Part shown: in pieces, positions 18,679-28,063 of the stretch
Layout of the letters: every line of letters begins with the position of its first letter
Numbering within the stretch: the stretch's first letter is position 1
Source: Verrucomicrobiales bacterium
Lineage (GTDB): Bacteria; Verrucomicrobiota; Verrucomicrobiia; Verrucomicrobiales; DEV007
Length of the DNA: 64,000 bases
Direction: 5' to 3'
NCBI GenBank assembly: GCA_029940475.1
Contig: JAPYUT010000011.1
Location: 5,103 to 69,102, forward strand
Made by a program: the position numbers and the translations under genes
Notes under the pieces: model-generated
The model's input: only the letters and a program-made list of their open reading frames with translations
The model's database searches: none
What the model was told of the DNA's origin: nothing

Positions 18679-18826
18679 GATCGTTTCTGGTGAATGATTT
18701 TTTTTGGTTAATTGGTAAGCGGGCTTCGGCAGCGGGTAAGCTGTGCCGTCGCGGGAGAGGGAACACTCAAGGCGCGGGTCGCAATCGCGCCGGCACACAT
18801 CACGTGTATCCTGAAGAGAAGGGAGC

Positions 18827-19186
18827 CTAGCAGTCCCGGGGCGGACCGTGGGCGGGAGTAAGCCTGATGCCGGTGAGAGCCGGAGGCTTATCATCAAGCA
18901 GGAAAACCAGCGCCGGCGGACAGATTACCCGTGGCGGGCCGGCGGTGTTGGCGAACAACGGCCCCATTTTATTTGCCGATAATTTCTGGTCCTTTGTTTC
19001 CTTTTGACTGCCTGCAAGGACAGTCAGGCAACTCTCACAGGGAGATGTCAATACCGCATCGAGGAATGAGCCCGGGGAGGCGGAAGCCATCTGTGACCAG
19101 ACTGTCACCTGCATCACTCCCCAGTGGCCGCCGGCCACGCAGAAAATGAAAAGGCACGTCAGGATGCGGCCGGTGCGGTTTAACAC
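18827..19186 (-). CDS. Small exported protein with a CxxC pair, upstream of the metal-related gene
   Basis: I cannot name this 119-residue protein. It starts with a signal-type hydrophobic helix (ILTCLFIFCVAGGHWGVM) and has a PCESC pair near residue 50. It ends in LTPAHGPPRDC, a tail reminiscent of DUF2946-like small proteins that sit beside metal-handling genes. Codon choice resembles its neighbours and the frame is uninterrupted, so I consider it real. By position it is the first gene of a two-gene unit with the Met/His-rich protein. It is divergent from the molybdenum-carrier-like gene with 62 bases between starts. Confidence 0.55.
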   Translation of the reverse strand: MLNRTGRILTCLFIFCVAGGHWGVMQVTVWSQMASASPGSFLDAVLTSPCESCLTVLAGSQKETKDQKLSANKMGPLFANTAGPPRVICPPALVFLLDDKPPALTGIRLTPAHGPPRDC

Positions 19187-19248
19187 GATAAAGGATTATT
19201 TCATGATTAGCGGATGCGGTCAACGGCAAAGCCAACGAGCTTGGCAAC

Positions 19249-19725
19249 GTGCTGATTGGACGTATCGTTTCCGGCGGGCAAAGCGGCGTGGACCGTGCCG
19301 CACTTGACTGGGCCATTGCCAATAATATTCCTCATGGCGGCTGGTGTCCGCGTGATCGCAGGGCGGAGGATGGCAGGATTGCTGACTGTTATCTTTTACG
19401 GGAAACCCCGGGGAGTGGTTACAGTGTGCGCACCAGGTGGAATGTTCGTGACAGTGATATCACGGTTATCTTCAGCATAGCGGGGGAACTTATGGGGGGA
19501 TCCCTGGCAACCTTCAGATTTGCCCGTCAACTGCAGAGGCCGTGCCTGCATTTATCGCAGGGGAGCACCCGCGATCCGGCCGGGGAACTGCGAATTTTCA
19601 TTGAGGAAACAGGAGCCAGGGTGCTGAATGCAGCAGGTCCCCGTGGTTCTAATGAACCCACTGTGACGGGGTTTGTAGCCGAAGTGCTGGATAATGCCCT
19701 TGGTACAAAGCCGGAAAGTATTTGA
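19249..19725 (+). CDS. Putative molybdenum carrier-like protein (SLOG/YpsA fold)
   Basis: This cytoplasmic protein of 158 residues is of the "putative molybdenum carrier" family, a Rossmann-like SLOG-superfamily fold. The nucleotide-binding loop IVSGGQSGVDRAALDWAI lies at the extreme N-terminus. It is followed by GGWCPRDRRAEDGRI and RTRWNVRDSDITVIF, then GSLATFRFA and GPRGSNEP. The start is GTG at 19249, since the P-loop-like strand begins immediately and nearby ATGs are out of frame. The name comes from structural annotation of a relative. The real ligand (molybdate, nucleotide or other) is unknown here and no molybdopterin genes are nearby. Confidence 0.8.
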   Translation: MLIGRIVSGGQSGVDRAALDWAIANNIPHGGWCPRDRRAEDGRIADCYLLRETPGSGYSVRTRWNVRDSDITVIFSIAGELMGGSLATFRFARQLQRPCLHLSQGSTRDPAGELRIFIEETGARVLNAAGPRGSNEPTVTGFVAEVLDNALGTKPESI

Positions 19726-19768
19726 GTAAGGAAACCAATGGGCGGAGTTTAAGGGGAAGCAGGGCATC

Positions 19769-20719
19769 ATGTTATCCAAACCTAGCACTATTATTGTGGG
19801 CATCGTTGCGCTGCTGCTCTTTAGCACTGACATTTATTCTGCGCCGGCTGCGGACAATCAGCCCGGGAAATGGTCAAGTTTTGACGGTGAGGAGTTTCCG
19901 TATTCAAGTTGGCTTCCTGCCGGCGAAGTAAAGCCCAAGGTGGTCGTGGTTTGCGTTCACGGGCTCAGTGGAGCTGCCTCTGATTTTGAACAACTCGGCA
20001 AGCGTTTGTCAGGGCAGGGCATGGCCGTTTATGCCCATGAGCTTCGCGGCCAGGGCAATGACCCGGAGCGCAAACGCATTGGCGACCTGCGCTCCCCCGA
20101 CCGCTGGTTTAAGGATCTTGACAGCTTTATCGGCATGGCCAGGGGAAGACATGAGGGGGCACCGGTTTTTCTTTATGGCGAGAGCCTTGGCGCGTTGATT
20201 GTGATGCACGGGTTTGCCGGGCTCTCGGAGTTGAACCGATCAGCTGTCGGTGGGCTCATTTATGCCTCGCCGGTGGTGGCCTTGCCGGAGGGCCTGCCGC
20301 CCGTAAAGGAATTTTTTGTCCGCGTCGCCATGAAGATATGCCCGGGATTAAAGGTGTCACTTTTCCAGATCGCCGGAGATCAGGCTGCCAAGGTCGCCGG
20401 GGATTCAGATCACTGGGAGCAGATGCTTAAAACCAAGCATTATGTGCCGCGCTTCACCCTGCGCTTTCTTGGCACGGTCGAGAAAATGGCGCGGGACAGT
20501 GCCGCTGCCGCACGATCGATCGATAAACCGGTACTCGTGGTTTATCCCGGCATGGACCTGTTCACCAAGCCGGCCCAGGTCGAGCATTTTTTCAAGCAGC
20601 TGGAATCCTCCGACAAGACAAAGCGGCTGTTTGCCGGGAGCTACCATTTGCTTGCCTTTGACAAGGAGCGTGAACAGCTTTTCAAGCTGGTCAGGGAATG
20701 GATCGGCAAGCGATCCTGA
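19769..20719 (+). CDS. Exported alpha/beta hydrolase (monoacylglycerol lipase-like)
   Basis: This is a 316-residue hydrolase of the serine-aminopeptidase-S33/monoglyceride-lipase type. A signal peptide (IIVGIVALLLFSTDIYSA) is followed by the oxyanion-hole region VCVHGLSGAASDFEQL and AHELRGQGNDPER. The nucleophile elbow is GESLGA (GxSxG). The putative catalytic Asp lies in YPGMDLFTKP and the His in GSYHLLAFDKER. The likely substrate is a lipid ester, by family, but it could be any ester. It follows the molybdenum-carrier-like gene with a 43-base gap and may share its transcript. Confidence 0.85.
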   Translation: MLSKPSTIIVGIVALLLFSTDIYSAPAADNQPGKWSSFDGEEFPYSSWLPAGEVKPKVVVVCVHGLSGAASDFEQLGKRLSGQGMAVYAHELRGQGNDPERKRIGDLRSPDRWFKDLDSFIGMARGRHEGAPVFLYGESLGALIVMHGFAGLSELNRSAVGGLIYASPVVALPEGLPPVKEFFVRVAMKICPGLKVSLFQIAGDQAAKVAGDSDHWEQMLKTKHYVPRFTLRFLGTVEKMARDSAAAARSIDKPVLVVYPGMDLFTKPAQVEHFFKQLESSDKTKRLFAGSYHLLAFDKEREQLFKLVREWIGKRS

Positions 20720-20748
20720 GATCGTGCCGGGGAGATTGACCTGTAAAA

Positions 20749-21915
20749 TCAGCAGCAATTTCCCGGTTTCTTTGTCCCTGGTGGATCGTCACCGCAGCAC
20801 TCCGAGGGGGAACTGGGGTTAAAGATGCTGCCCTTGGTCTCGTGCGGGTCGCGCAGGCGGGTCTGGGTGCAGTCGAAGGCTTCGGCATCTGCGGATCCCG
20901 GTGACTGGTGCGGTTCCATGAACTCAAAGAAACCCGAATAGGGTGCCCTGCGATACATCTCGTATGTTTTTCTGCACAGCGCATAGCGTTTGCCGCGTTG
21001 CATGGGATGTCCGTCATCATCGACCACGGTCTTGAAGGGGCCCCGGTAAATGACGGCCTGCATCCCCTCAAGGCACGGTCCGTCATCGCCCTTGAAGGCC
21101 TCAACGGTCATGCTGCGGAATTCAATGCCGTTGACCGTTTTCCAGGGCTCATGACCGAGCTGCAGGATTTGCACGCCGTGAAAACCGGCGTTTTCGAAGG
21201 CACGGAGGAACTCATCCTCAACAAAGGCCCCGGAGATGCACCCACTCCAGAGCCCCGGGTCATCCTGCATTTCTTTTGGCACCGGTTCATCGCAGACGAT
21301 ATCCGAGATCACTGCCCGCCCGCCAATTTTCAACACCCGGTAGATTTCCCGGAAGAGTTTTTCCTTCAGGCGGTTGTCGACCAGGTTCAGAACGCAGTTG
21401 GATACCACGACGTCAATGGTGTCATTTGCTATCATCGGCTCCCCGGCACGCATTTTATCGGCAAGGTCCTCGGCTGCCAGGAATTCGTTGGCACTGGTGA
21501 CCGGGTTGGCTTGCAGTTGTGCTTCAAATTTTTCCAGGTCGAGGGCAAGATCTTCAATTCTCCCTTTGTGAAAACTGACGTTTGAGAAGCCTGTGCGCTC
21601 TGCAACCAGCGGCGCATTACGGCGCGCGACCTCAAGCATGTCATCTGTCATGTCCACCCCGATCACCTTGCCCTTGCTACCGACGAGTTGACTGGCAATG
21701 AAACAGATCTTGCCGGTGCCGCTGCCGAGATCGAGCACGCTTTCCCCGGGATGCAGATATTTGCTCGGGTCACCGCAGCCGTAATCCCTGGCAATCACCT
21801 CCTCGGGGATAACCTCGAGATACCTGCTGTCATAATCAACCGGGCAGCAGAGGGAATCTTCACGGGATTTGGCACCGGCGGCGTATCGGTCGCGGACAGC
21901 TGATTGGGTATTCAT
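20749..21915 (-). CDS. ArsM-like SAM-dependent methyltransferase with a Cys-rich tail
   Basis: This is a class I methyltransferase of 388 residues. Motif I VLDLGSGTGK is at about 60-69, followed by VIGVDMTDDMLEVAR and DVVVSNCVLNL. Cysteines at 23/24 (LCCPVDY), 47 (DYGCGDPS) and in SNCVLNL fit the arsenite methyltransferase pattern. The C-terminus ends in a polar linker with two Cys pairs (ECCGDD and GNCC), which suggests soft-metal binding. It could methylate arsenite, but a related non-arsenic enzyme of this subgroup is possible because no arsR, arsB or arsC is nearby. I start at 21915; the frame continues upstream but lacks homology. Confidence 0.75.
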   Translation of the reverse strand: MNTQSAVRDRYAAGAKSREDSLCCPVDYDSRYLEVIPEEVIARDYGCGDPSKYLHPGESVLDLGSGTGKICFIASQLVGSKGKVIGVDMTDDMLEVARRNAPLVAERTGFSNVSFHKGRIEDLALDLEKFEAQLQANPVTSANEFLAAEDLADKMRAGEPMIANDTIDVVVSNCVLNLVDNRLKEKLFREIYRVLKIGGRAVISDIVCDEPVPKEMQDDPGLWSGCISGAFVEDEFLRAFENAGFHGVQILQLGHEPWKTVNGIEFRSMTVEAFKGDDGPCLEGMQAVIYRGPFKTVVDDDGHPMQRGKRYALCRKTYEMYRRAPYSGFFEFMEPHQSPGSADAEAFDCTQTRLRDPHETKGSIFNPSSPSECCGDDPPGTKKPGNCC

Positions 21916-22026
21916 CGGTAAATTTCGCTGATATATGCAGTTCTTTTCTGCATATTCAGGCGGGTAAGCTCCGGGGGCGAGGATATTCCACTGGAATTCA
22001 GCGTGATTTTCCGGCATGGGTTCGCC

Positions 22027-24099
22027 ATGGATAATCCCTTCCTTGATAATACCTTTGCCATTAAATGGTCTGCGCTCAATGCGGAGCATGTGGTTGCCGA
22101 CATCACCCTGGCCCTCGAGGCTGCAAGCGAAAAGATTGATGCCCTTGCCTCTGGGCCTGCAACCGGCGGGGAACTTACCTTTGAGAATACCCTGCTGGCG
22201 CTGGAGAGTGCGACTGAAACCCTGAGCCTGCCATGGGGACTGGTGGGACACCTCGACTCGGTGTGCAACTCGGAGCAATTGCGCAAGGCGCACAATGAAA
22301 TGCTCAAGCCGGTTTCTGAATTTTTTGCAGCCGTGCCGCTCAACTCCGCACTCTGGCAGCGGGTCAAGGCATACAGCGGGACCGGGGAGGCAAAGAGCCT
22401 TGAGGGTGTCCGTCGACGTTTTCTTGAGGAGACGCTGGCTGATTTCCGCAACAGTGGCGCTGACCTGCCGGAAACAAGGAAGGTGAGGCTGAAGGAACTT
22501 GAGTCCACGCTGGCGGAGAAGACCCAGAAGTATTCGGAGAATGTCCTCGACTCAAGCAATGCCTGGCAGTTGGTCATTGATGACGAGTCAAGGCTTGCCG
22601 GTCTACCGGAACTGGCGAAGGCGGCAGCACTCGAGAGTGCCAAGTCGAAAGACCTTGCCACTGACGAGGATCAAAAGTGGCGATTTACCCTCCAGGCCCC
22701 CTCATTTTTCCCGGTGCTTGAGCATGTTGATGATGATGCAATCCGCAAACAGGTCTGGGAGGGCACCTGTGATATCGGGGCCAGGGGAGAACATGACAAT
22801 ACCGCCCTCATCTGGGAAATCCTGAAACTGCGCCAGGAGAAGTCCGAGACTTTAGGAAAACCAAACTTTGCCGACCAGGTGCTTGAACGGCGCATGGCAA
22901 AGGACGGGGCAACTGCCCTTGGCTTTGTTGAGGATCTCTACCGGCGCACCAAGCCGTTCTTTGACGTGGAGACAGCCGAGCTTCAGGCATACAAGGCGGA
23001 GAAAACCGGCGGCGATCCGGGTTGCCTTGAGCCCTGGGAGGTTGCCTACTGGGCGGAGAAGAAGCGCCGGGAAGAGTATGATTTCGATGACGAGCAGCTG
23101 CGTCCCTATTTCTCAATGGAAAGTGTCATCGGGGGAATGTTTGACATCGCCTCTGAGGTTTTCGGCATCGAGCTCAACGAGCAAACCGGTGATCTGGAGC
23201 TCTGGCATGAGAGTGTCAAGTTCTACGAGATCCACGACAGGGAAAGCGGCATGCACCTCGGCTCCTTTTATGCCGACTGGTTTCCGCGCGAGACCAAGCG
23301 CAGCGGGGCATGGATGAACTACCTGCGCACCGGCGAACCACGGCCGGACGGCACACGCAGCCCGCACCTCGGGTTGATGTGCGGCAACATGACGCCACCC
23401 GTCGGTGATGAGCCTGCCCTGCTCAAGCACGATGAGGTTGAGACGGTGTTCCACGAGTTTGGACACCTGCTGCATCACCTGCTTGGCAATGTCGAGATCA
23501 AGTCACTTAATGGAGTTAATGTCGCGTGGGACTTTGTCGAGTTGCCTTCCCAGATCATGGAGAATTTCTGCTGGGAGCGTGAATCACTGGATCGTTTCGC
23601 GCGCCATCATGAGACCGGTGAAAAAATTCCCGACGCGCTTTACAACAAGATGATTGCAGCACGCAATTACCGTTCGGCGACGGTGATGATGCGGCAGTTA
23701 AGCCTCGGCAAGCTTGACCTGGAACTGCACATCAATGAGGCGGCCAATGCCGACCCCTCACGTGACTTGGATGAGCTCAGCAGGCAATTGCTCGAGGGCT
23801 ATGTGATGCCGACAAGCACCCGGCCACCGAGCATGGCGCGTCGCTTCGGGCACCTTTTTGCCAGCCCGACCGGCTATGCGGCGGCGTATTATTCCTACAA
23901 GTGGGCGGAGGTGCTCGATGCGGATGCTTTCACCCGCTTTCTGGAGGAGGGAATCATGAACAGGAAAACCGGCCGGGATTTTCGTGACAAAATCCTCAGC
24001 AAGGGCAATTCCGAGGACCCGGCGAAGCTGTTCCGCGACTTCATGGGACGTGACCCGGATCCGCAGGCATTGTTGCTGCGCAGCGGCCTGGCGGGTTAG
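22027..24099 (+). CDS. M3-family zinc oligopeptidase (oligopeptidase A-like)
   Basis: This is a cytoplasmic metallopeptidase of 690 residues that degrades short peptides. The zinc-binding motif HEFGH is at residues 476-480, with the downstream Glu in the helix around [12 protein letters not shown]-terminal helices ([13 protein letters not shown]) and the C-terminal [25 protein letters not shown] region match the OpdA/PrlC branch. Length is normal for the branch. The ATG at 22027 is preferred because MDNPFLDNT resembles the start of relatives; an upstream GTG at 22003 is possible. It is divergent from the ArsM-like gene. Confidence 0.93.
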   Translation: MDNPFLDNTFAIKWSALNAEHVVADITLALEAASEKIDALASGPATGGELTFENTLLALESATETLSLPWGLVGHLDSVCNSEQLRKAHNEMLKPVSEFFAAVPLNSALWQRVKAYSGTGEAKSLEGVRRRFLEETLADFRNSGADLPETRKVRLKELESTLAEKTQKYSENVLDSSNAWQLVIDDESRLAGLPELAKAAALESAKSKDLATDEDQKWRFTLQAPSFFPVLEHVDDDAIRKQVWEGTCDIGARGEHDNTALIWEILKLRQEKSETLGKPNFADQVLERRMAKDGATALGFVEDLYRRTKPFFDVETAELQAYKAEKTGGDPGCLEPWEVAYWAEKKRREEYDFDDEQLRPYFSMESVIGGMFDIASEVFGIELNEQTGDLELWHESVKFYEIHDRESGMHLGSFYADWFPRETKRSGAWMNYLRTGEPRPDGTRSPHLGLMCGNMTPPVGDEPALLKHDEVETVFHEFGHLLHHLLGNVEIKSLNGVNVAWDFVELPSQIMENFCWERESLDRFARHHETGEKIPDALYNKMIAARNYRSATVMMRQLSLGKLDLELHINEAANADPSRDLDELSRQLLEGYVMPTSTRPPSMARRFGHLFASPTGYAAAYYSYKWAEVLDADAFTRFLEEGIMNRKTGRDFRDKILSKGNSEDPAKLFRDFMGRDPDPQALLLRSGLAG

Positions 24100-24135
24100 G
24101 CCACCTGCAGATTTCATGGCCGGTATCGTTGCCGG

Positions 24136-24756
24136 TCAGCGTTTTTTGCCGGGGCGCACGGGCGTGGTTTCTTTGTCTGCGCGCACGAAGGCGATTTTCT
24201 TGGCCTTTGCCAGCGTCTTGTCCAGCTGTGCCTCCCCGGTCTTGGAAATGTATTCAACACCGTTTTTTTCATCTTCACCGGCCTGCAATTTCTCCAGTTG
24301 CTGTTCCAGTGCGGACAACTTGGAGAGATATTCCTGGTGTGCCTGAGGCGTGAAGCGGGCACGTGCGGCAAAGCTTTTCATTTTTGCAATGCGCTTTTGA
24401 AGTTCCCGGATATCGGGTCGCCCGGAACCGCCCCCCTTCATGGCACGGCCTGATATTTTATGGAGGGTTTTGAACTTTCCGGCGGGAAGATCGCTTGTGT
24501 TGACCTTCACCGTGTCGCTTACCGTGGTGAGTGCCTGCCCGCCGAAGTCTCCGACCTGCTTAACCCTTGAGATTACCCAGATTTCTTCTTTGACCTGATA
24601 GACGCCACTGATGCTGATCTTGTAGTTGGTTGCCGGGGCGGTGGCACTGACCTTGAATTGCTTCTCACTTTCTGCCGCAGGTGCTGCCGTCATTGCCATC
24701 GCCAACAGCGCCATTGCCCGGAAGAGGAACGCCCGCTTTCTTGATTGCACTTTCAT
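24136..24756 (-). CDS. Exported protein of unknown function
   Basis: I do not recognise this 206-residue protein. It begins with a basic N-terminus and a signal peptide (FRAMALLAMAMTAAPAA). A beta-rich segment about 80 residues long follows, with ISGVYQVKEEIWVISRV. The C-terminal half is a charged helical stretch (KRIAKMKSFAARAR and LSALEQQLEKL) that could form a coiled coil. Its end converges on the oligopeptidase gene with 36 bases between. Its start is 56 bases after the gluconokinase stop on the same strand, so the two may be co-transcribed. No catalytic motif is visible. Confidence 0.65.
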   Translation of the reverse strand: MKVQSRKRAFLFRAMALLAMAMTAAPAAESEKQFKVSATAPATNYKISISGVYQVKEEIWVISRVKQVGDFGGQALTTVSDTVKVNTSDLPAGKFKTLHKISGRAMKGGGSGRPDIRELQKRIAKMKSFAARARFTPQAHQEYLSKLSALEQQLEKLQAGEDEKNGVEYISKTGEAQLDKTLAKAKKIAFVRADKETTPVRPGKKR

Positions 24757-24812
24757 CTCTTGCAGCAACGATCGAAGCGGTAAATTCTTAGGTCAAATAT
24801 TTCTGCCACGAA

Positions 24813-25337
24813 TTAGTTGCCCGCAAGCCATTCCCGGATTTGCGACACGATCTCCTCCGGGGAGGGAGTGATATCCACGGTCAAGCCCGCCTCGTCATTT
24901 GCCAGTGCCTCGAGGTCGGCAAACTGTGACTCGAGCATGCCGGCCTTCATGAAGTGGGAGGTACGGTTCTCCATGCGTTCCTTGATCAGGGCAGGCGAGC
25001 CTGCCAGGTGGATGAAATACACGCCTGCGCCACGTTTGCCGCCGCGCAAAAGGTCGCGGTATTTGCGTTTCAGGGCCGAGCAGCCCATGAACAGCGGCCA
25101 CGGTCCGGGGTGCGCATCGGCGGCTGCCCGTATGGCCACAAGCCAGTCTTCCCGATCGTCATCATCGAGTGGGGTGCCGTTAGCCATTTTCGTCACGTTT
25201 TGCGGCGGGTGAAAGCGGTCACCATCAATGAAAATGCCGCCGGTTTCTTCTGCCAGCATTCTGCCAATGGTGCTTTTGCCGCAGCCACACACCCCCATCA
25301 GGAGAAAAATTTTCGCTTCTCGGCAGTGAGGGGACAA
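24813..25337 (-). CDS. gntK: Gluconokinase
   Basis: This enzyme phosphorylates D-gluconate to 6-phosphogluconate with ATP, 174 residues. The P-loop GVCGCGKST is near residues 15-23. The substrate-side motif IDGDRFHPPQNVTKMANGTP follows, then CSALKRKYRDLLR and HFMKAGMLESQFADLE, all typical of GntK. The start is probably the TTG at 25337, because the strand KIFLLMG before the P-loop is needed for the fold. The internal ATG at 25298 would delete it. No gluconate transporter is nearby. Confidence 0.92.
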   Translation of the reverse strand: MSPHCREAKIFLLMGVCGCGKSTIGRMLAEETGGIFIDGDRFHPPQNVTKMANGTPLDDDDREDWLVAIRAAADAHPGPWPLFMGCSALKRKYRDLLRGGKRGAGVYFIHLAGSPALIKERMENRTSHFMKAGMLESQFADLEALANDEAGLTVDITPSPEEIVSQIREWLAGN

Positions 25338-25393
25338 AAAACTGGTGCGTTTTAAGGGTTGTTGGCGGGGGAATTACAAGATGCGCTTCACTT

Positions 25394-25399
25394 TATAAT
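25394..25399 (+). promoter_or_regulatory. Candidate -10 box upstream of the 25509 gene
   Basis: A perfect TATAAT is found 110 bases before the 25509 start, but I see no good -35 partner at 16-18 bases. Between it and the gene is a short inverted repeat (ATTGTT at 25435-25440 and AACAAT at 25452-25457). Function is speculative. Confidence 0.25.
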
Positions 25400-25508
25400 C
25401 GCAAATTCTGAAAATTTCAGCGTGATTCCAAGGAATTGTTAAGTTAAGCTAAACAATATCCCATCACCATTCAATGAACCTATAACTCTAAAAACGTAAG
25501 AAAATATT

Positions 25509-25949
25509 ATGGCTGAAGGAAAAAGACCGGGCGGGCTCACTGCCCTTGCAGTATTGAATTTTGTTTTTGGCGGGCTTGGTGCCCTGGCCGTTTTGGGAAT
25601 GATAGCCCTGGTGGGAGTTGTGGCGGGAGCTGCGAATATAGCAACCGATGGTGAGGCTGGTGAGTTGATGGTGGAAGCCGGGCTTAGCGGGGGAATGCTG
25701 ATGGTCACCATTGTGTTGATGGCTGCCAGTTGTGCACTGCTGATTGTTTCCGGGGTCGGCTACCTTAAACAGAAGCGTGTCCTCGGCAGGACCATGGGTA
25801 CCCTTTACGGGATATTGGCACTGCTGGGCACGGCGATTGGAATTGCCGGTGGTCAGGGGTTTGAGTTAGCAACAATCATCGGCCTTGTCTATCCGGTGCT
25901 GACCCTGATCCTGATCAATACCACCTTCAAGGAGGACCTAGTGAATTGA
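25509..25949 (+). CDS. Small four-helix membrane protein of unknown function
   Basis: This is an integral membrane protein of 146 residues. A short cytoplasmic head (MAEGKRPGGLTAL) is followed by hydrophobic segments at about 10-40, 60-84, 95-113 and 119-137. The pattern GGLTALAVLNFVFGGLGAL resembles uncharacterised small membrane proteins of Verrucomicrobiota and Planctomycetota. No binding or catalytic motif is visible. It precedes the ABC transporter genes on the same strand by about 95 bases, and a link to them is only positional. Confidence 0.75.
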   Translation: MAEGKRPGGLTALAVLNFVFGGLGALAVLGMIALVGVVAGAANIATDGEAGELMVEAGLSGGMLMVTIVLMAASCALLIVSGVGYLKQKRVLGRTMGTLYGILALLGTAIGIAGGQGFELATIIGLVYPVLTLILINTTFKEDLVN

Positions 25950-26045
25950 ATGGGGAAAAGCCCTCTGCCCATTTGATATTTGCCCGGGAAGAACCGGTTT
26001 CCCGTAGGGCAGGACAGAGTAGTAATTCCTGATTCATTGATAATG

Positions 26046-26984
26046 ATGGAGCCGGCAACAAGCAACGCGTCCCGGGTTTGGTCGCCACAGCATGTGTGGC
26101 TGATTGCATTTTACTCGATGCGCTTTGCCCTGCGCTCGGGTGGCGGGCTGATGTTCCTGCTCATCTTCCTGACGGTGGGCCTGTCGGTGGCGTCATTGTT
26201 CATTACCCCACTCGAGTCACTGGTAAAGTATGACTCGGCAGTGCCGGGGGGCATGGATGCCGTCGAGATCAGCACGACCATCCTGGAGTCGGAGATGGTG
26301 GCGGATGCGGTCGAGTGGATCACGGACTCGGATCGCGACCAGTCCGAATACCTGCTGCAGGAACAACCGGCCCTGCTCAGTGCCATCCTGCTGATCTTGT
26401 TGATTGCAGTGCCCTTCACGACCTGCTTCGGGGCTTTCAACCAGACCTCGGGGGATATTGCCTCAAGGGGATTGCGCTACCTGCTGCTGCGCACGGAAAG
26501 GATCAACATCTTCCTGGGTCGTTTTGTCGGTGTTGTGCTGTTCACGATTGTCTCGACGATTGGCACGATGCTGGTGATCATCCTCTATGTGCAGTTCAAG
26601 GTCGGCGCTTATTCCGGGGTGGATCTCTGGCTGTGGGGATTCCAGGGCCTGGCAGCGGTATTCTTCCTGAGCCTACCCTACATCGCACTTTGTGCCTGGG
26701 TCTCCTGCCTGCTGGATACCTCCTTCGGGTCACTGGCGATCTGTCTGCTGATCTCGGGTTTTTCCCTGGTCCTCCTGTATGTCTTGAAACTCTCCCTGAT
26801 CAGCTCGATGAAGATGGACCCCGAGAGCCTGGGCTGGCTATCTCAAACCCTGCCATGGGGATGGAAATACGAACTGCTGCATGGTGACCCGATGGTGCGC
26901 ATGACAGCGATCCTGGCCATGTTGGGCTTTACCCTGGCGTTCCTGTTGCTTGGACTGCGCCATTTCCAGAAACGCGACCTGTAA
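26046..26984 (+). CDS. ABC-2 type transporter permease
   Basis: This is a membrane permease of 312 residues with about six hydrophobic segments. The first follows RFALRSGGGLMFLLIFLTVG. A large external loop occupies about residues 55-105. TSGDIASRGLRYLLLRTERI is the typical ABC-2 motif joining helices, and a helix-rich C-terminus ends at GLRHFQKRDL. The ATP-binding subunit gene starts nine bases later, so the two form an exporter or a membrane-remodelling ABC system. Two adjacent ATGs (26043 and 26046) could start it. The substrate is unknown. Confidence 0.85.
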   Translation: MEPATSNASRVWSPQHVWLIAFYSMRFALRSGGGLMFLLIFLTVGLSVASLFITPLESLVKYDSAVPGGMDAVEISTTILESEMVADAVEWITDSDRDQSEYLLQEQPALLSAILLILLIAVPFTTCFGAFNQTSGDIASRGLRYLLLRTERINIFLGRFVGVVLFTIVSTIGTMLVIILYVQFKVGAYSGVDLWLWGFQGLAAVFFLSLPYIALCAWVSCLLDTSFGSLAICLLISGFSLVLLYVLKLSLISSMKMDPESLGWLSQTLPWGWKYELLHGDPMVRMTAILAMLGFTLAFLLLGLRHFQKRDL

Positions 26985-26993
26985 CCTAAAAGA

Positions 26994-27944
26994 ATGCAAC
27001 CGGCCGTTAAAGTCATCAACCTTACCAAGAAGTTTTCGCGCCAGGTTGCCCTGGACGGGGTTGATCTTGAGATTCCGCAGAACAGTCTCTATGGATTACT
27101 CGGTCCCAATGGTGCCGGCAAGACGACCCTTTTCTCCATTGCCGCGGGCTTTCTCAAGCCCACCGGGGGTTCCGTCGAGGTGCTTGGTGTGGATGTGTCC
27201 CGGATCAGTGAGTTACGTGGCCAGCTTGCCATGCTGCCGCAGGATGCCGCCTTTCAGGGCTCGATTCCGGTCATTGAGCAGTTGATCATGTTCTCAAGGC
27301 TCAATGGCCTCGATAAATCTGCCGCGCGCAGGGCTGCCGAGCAGGCGCTGGAGATTGTCGGCCTGCCCGAGGTCGCAAGGAAGGCGGCACGGGCCCTGAG
27401 CCACGGCATGATGAAGAGGGTGGCACTCTGCCAGGCCTTCCTCGGCGATGCGAAGGTGATCTTTCTCGATGAGCCGACCGCCGGTCTGGACCCGGACAAC
27501 GCCCGCAGGATCCGTCAACTGGTCAAGGAATTCACCAGGGATAAAACGGTTGTTTTCTCCAGTCACAACCTGCAGGAAGTGCAGGATATCTGCGACCATG
27601 TCTGTGTCATCGACAAGGGCAGGGTTGTTGAGTCCGGTACCATGGAGTCACTGACCGGGTCGACGTTTCTGGTACGCATTGAGCTTGTCTCGCCCCTTTC
27701 CCCGGAGGCGCAGGGGGCACTGCAGGCATTGCCGGTTGTTGAGGACATTGAACTGACCTCGGAGAAGGAATTCAACCTGCGGCTCAATGTCTCCGGCAGC
27801 GGCAAGGATGAGGCGATGAAGGCGATCTACGGCACAATGGCCGGCTTTGAGATCTATCCGCGCAGTGTTTTTGAGGGAGCAAGCCTTGAGGCCCGCTTCC
27901 TGGAGATGACCGGGGGAACCTTTGACGGGGCTTCCAGCACCTAG
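26994..27944 (+). CDS. ABC transporter ATP-binding protein
   Basis: This is the ATPase subunit partnering the preceding permease, 316 residues. Walker A GPNGAGKT is at 37-44, the Q-loop LPQDAAFQGS near 81-90 and the degenerate signature LSHGM at 135-139. Walker B VIFLDEP is at 155-161 with the following D-loop, and the H-loop His is at 191. The C-terminal 90 residues form the extra domain typical of ABC-2 exporters of the CcmA/NatA group. The signature has His and Met in place of the usual GGQ (LSGGQ), as in many members of this group. Confidence 0.93.
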   Translation: MQPAVKVINLTKKFSRQVALDGVDLEIPQNSLYGLLGPNGAGKTTLFSIAAGFLKPTGGSVEVLGVDVSRISELRGQLAMLPQDAAFQGSIPVIEQLIMFSRLNGLDKSAARRAAEQALEIVGLPEVARKAARALSHGMMKRVALCQAFLGDAKVIFLDEPTAGLDPDNARRIRQLVKEFTRDKTVVFSSHNLQEVQDICDHVCVIDKGRVVESGTMESLTGSTFLVRIELVSPLSPEAQGALQALPVVEDIELTSEKEFNLRLNVSGSGKDEAMKAIYGTMAGFEIYPRSVFEGASLEARFLEMTGGTFDGASST

Positions 27945-28063
27945 CACTGGTGTCTTCCGCGGAGGATGTGATTGAAGCAGGCCTGAAGAATCGGTAAGGT
28001 GGCGTTTGCGTCGGGGCTCAAGTTGCGTTCCTTTTGCCTCTCGTTGTTGCCCGGGCCCACAAG

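Noticed and set aside
21918-22293. N-terminal extension of the ArsM-like gene to 22293
   Set aside because: It overlaps the divergent oligopeptidase start and has no homology; family similarity begins near 21915.
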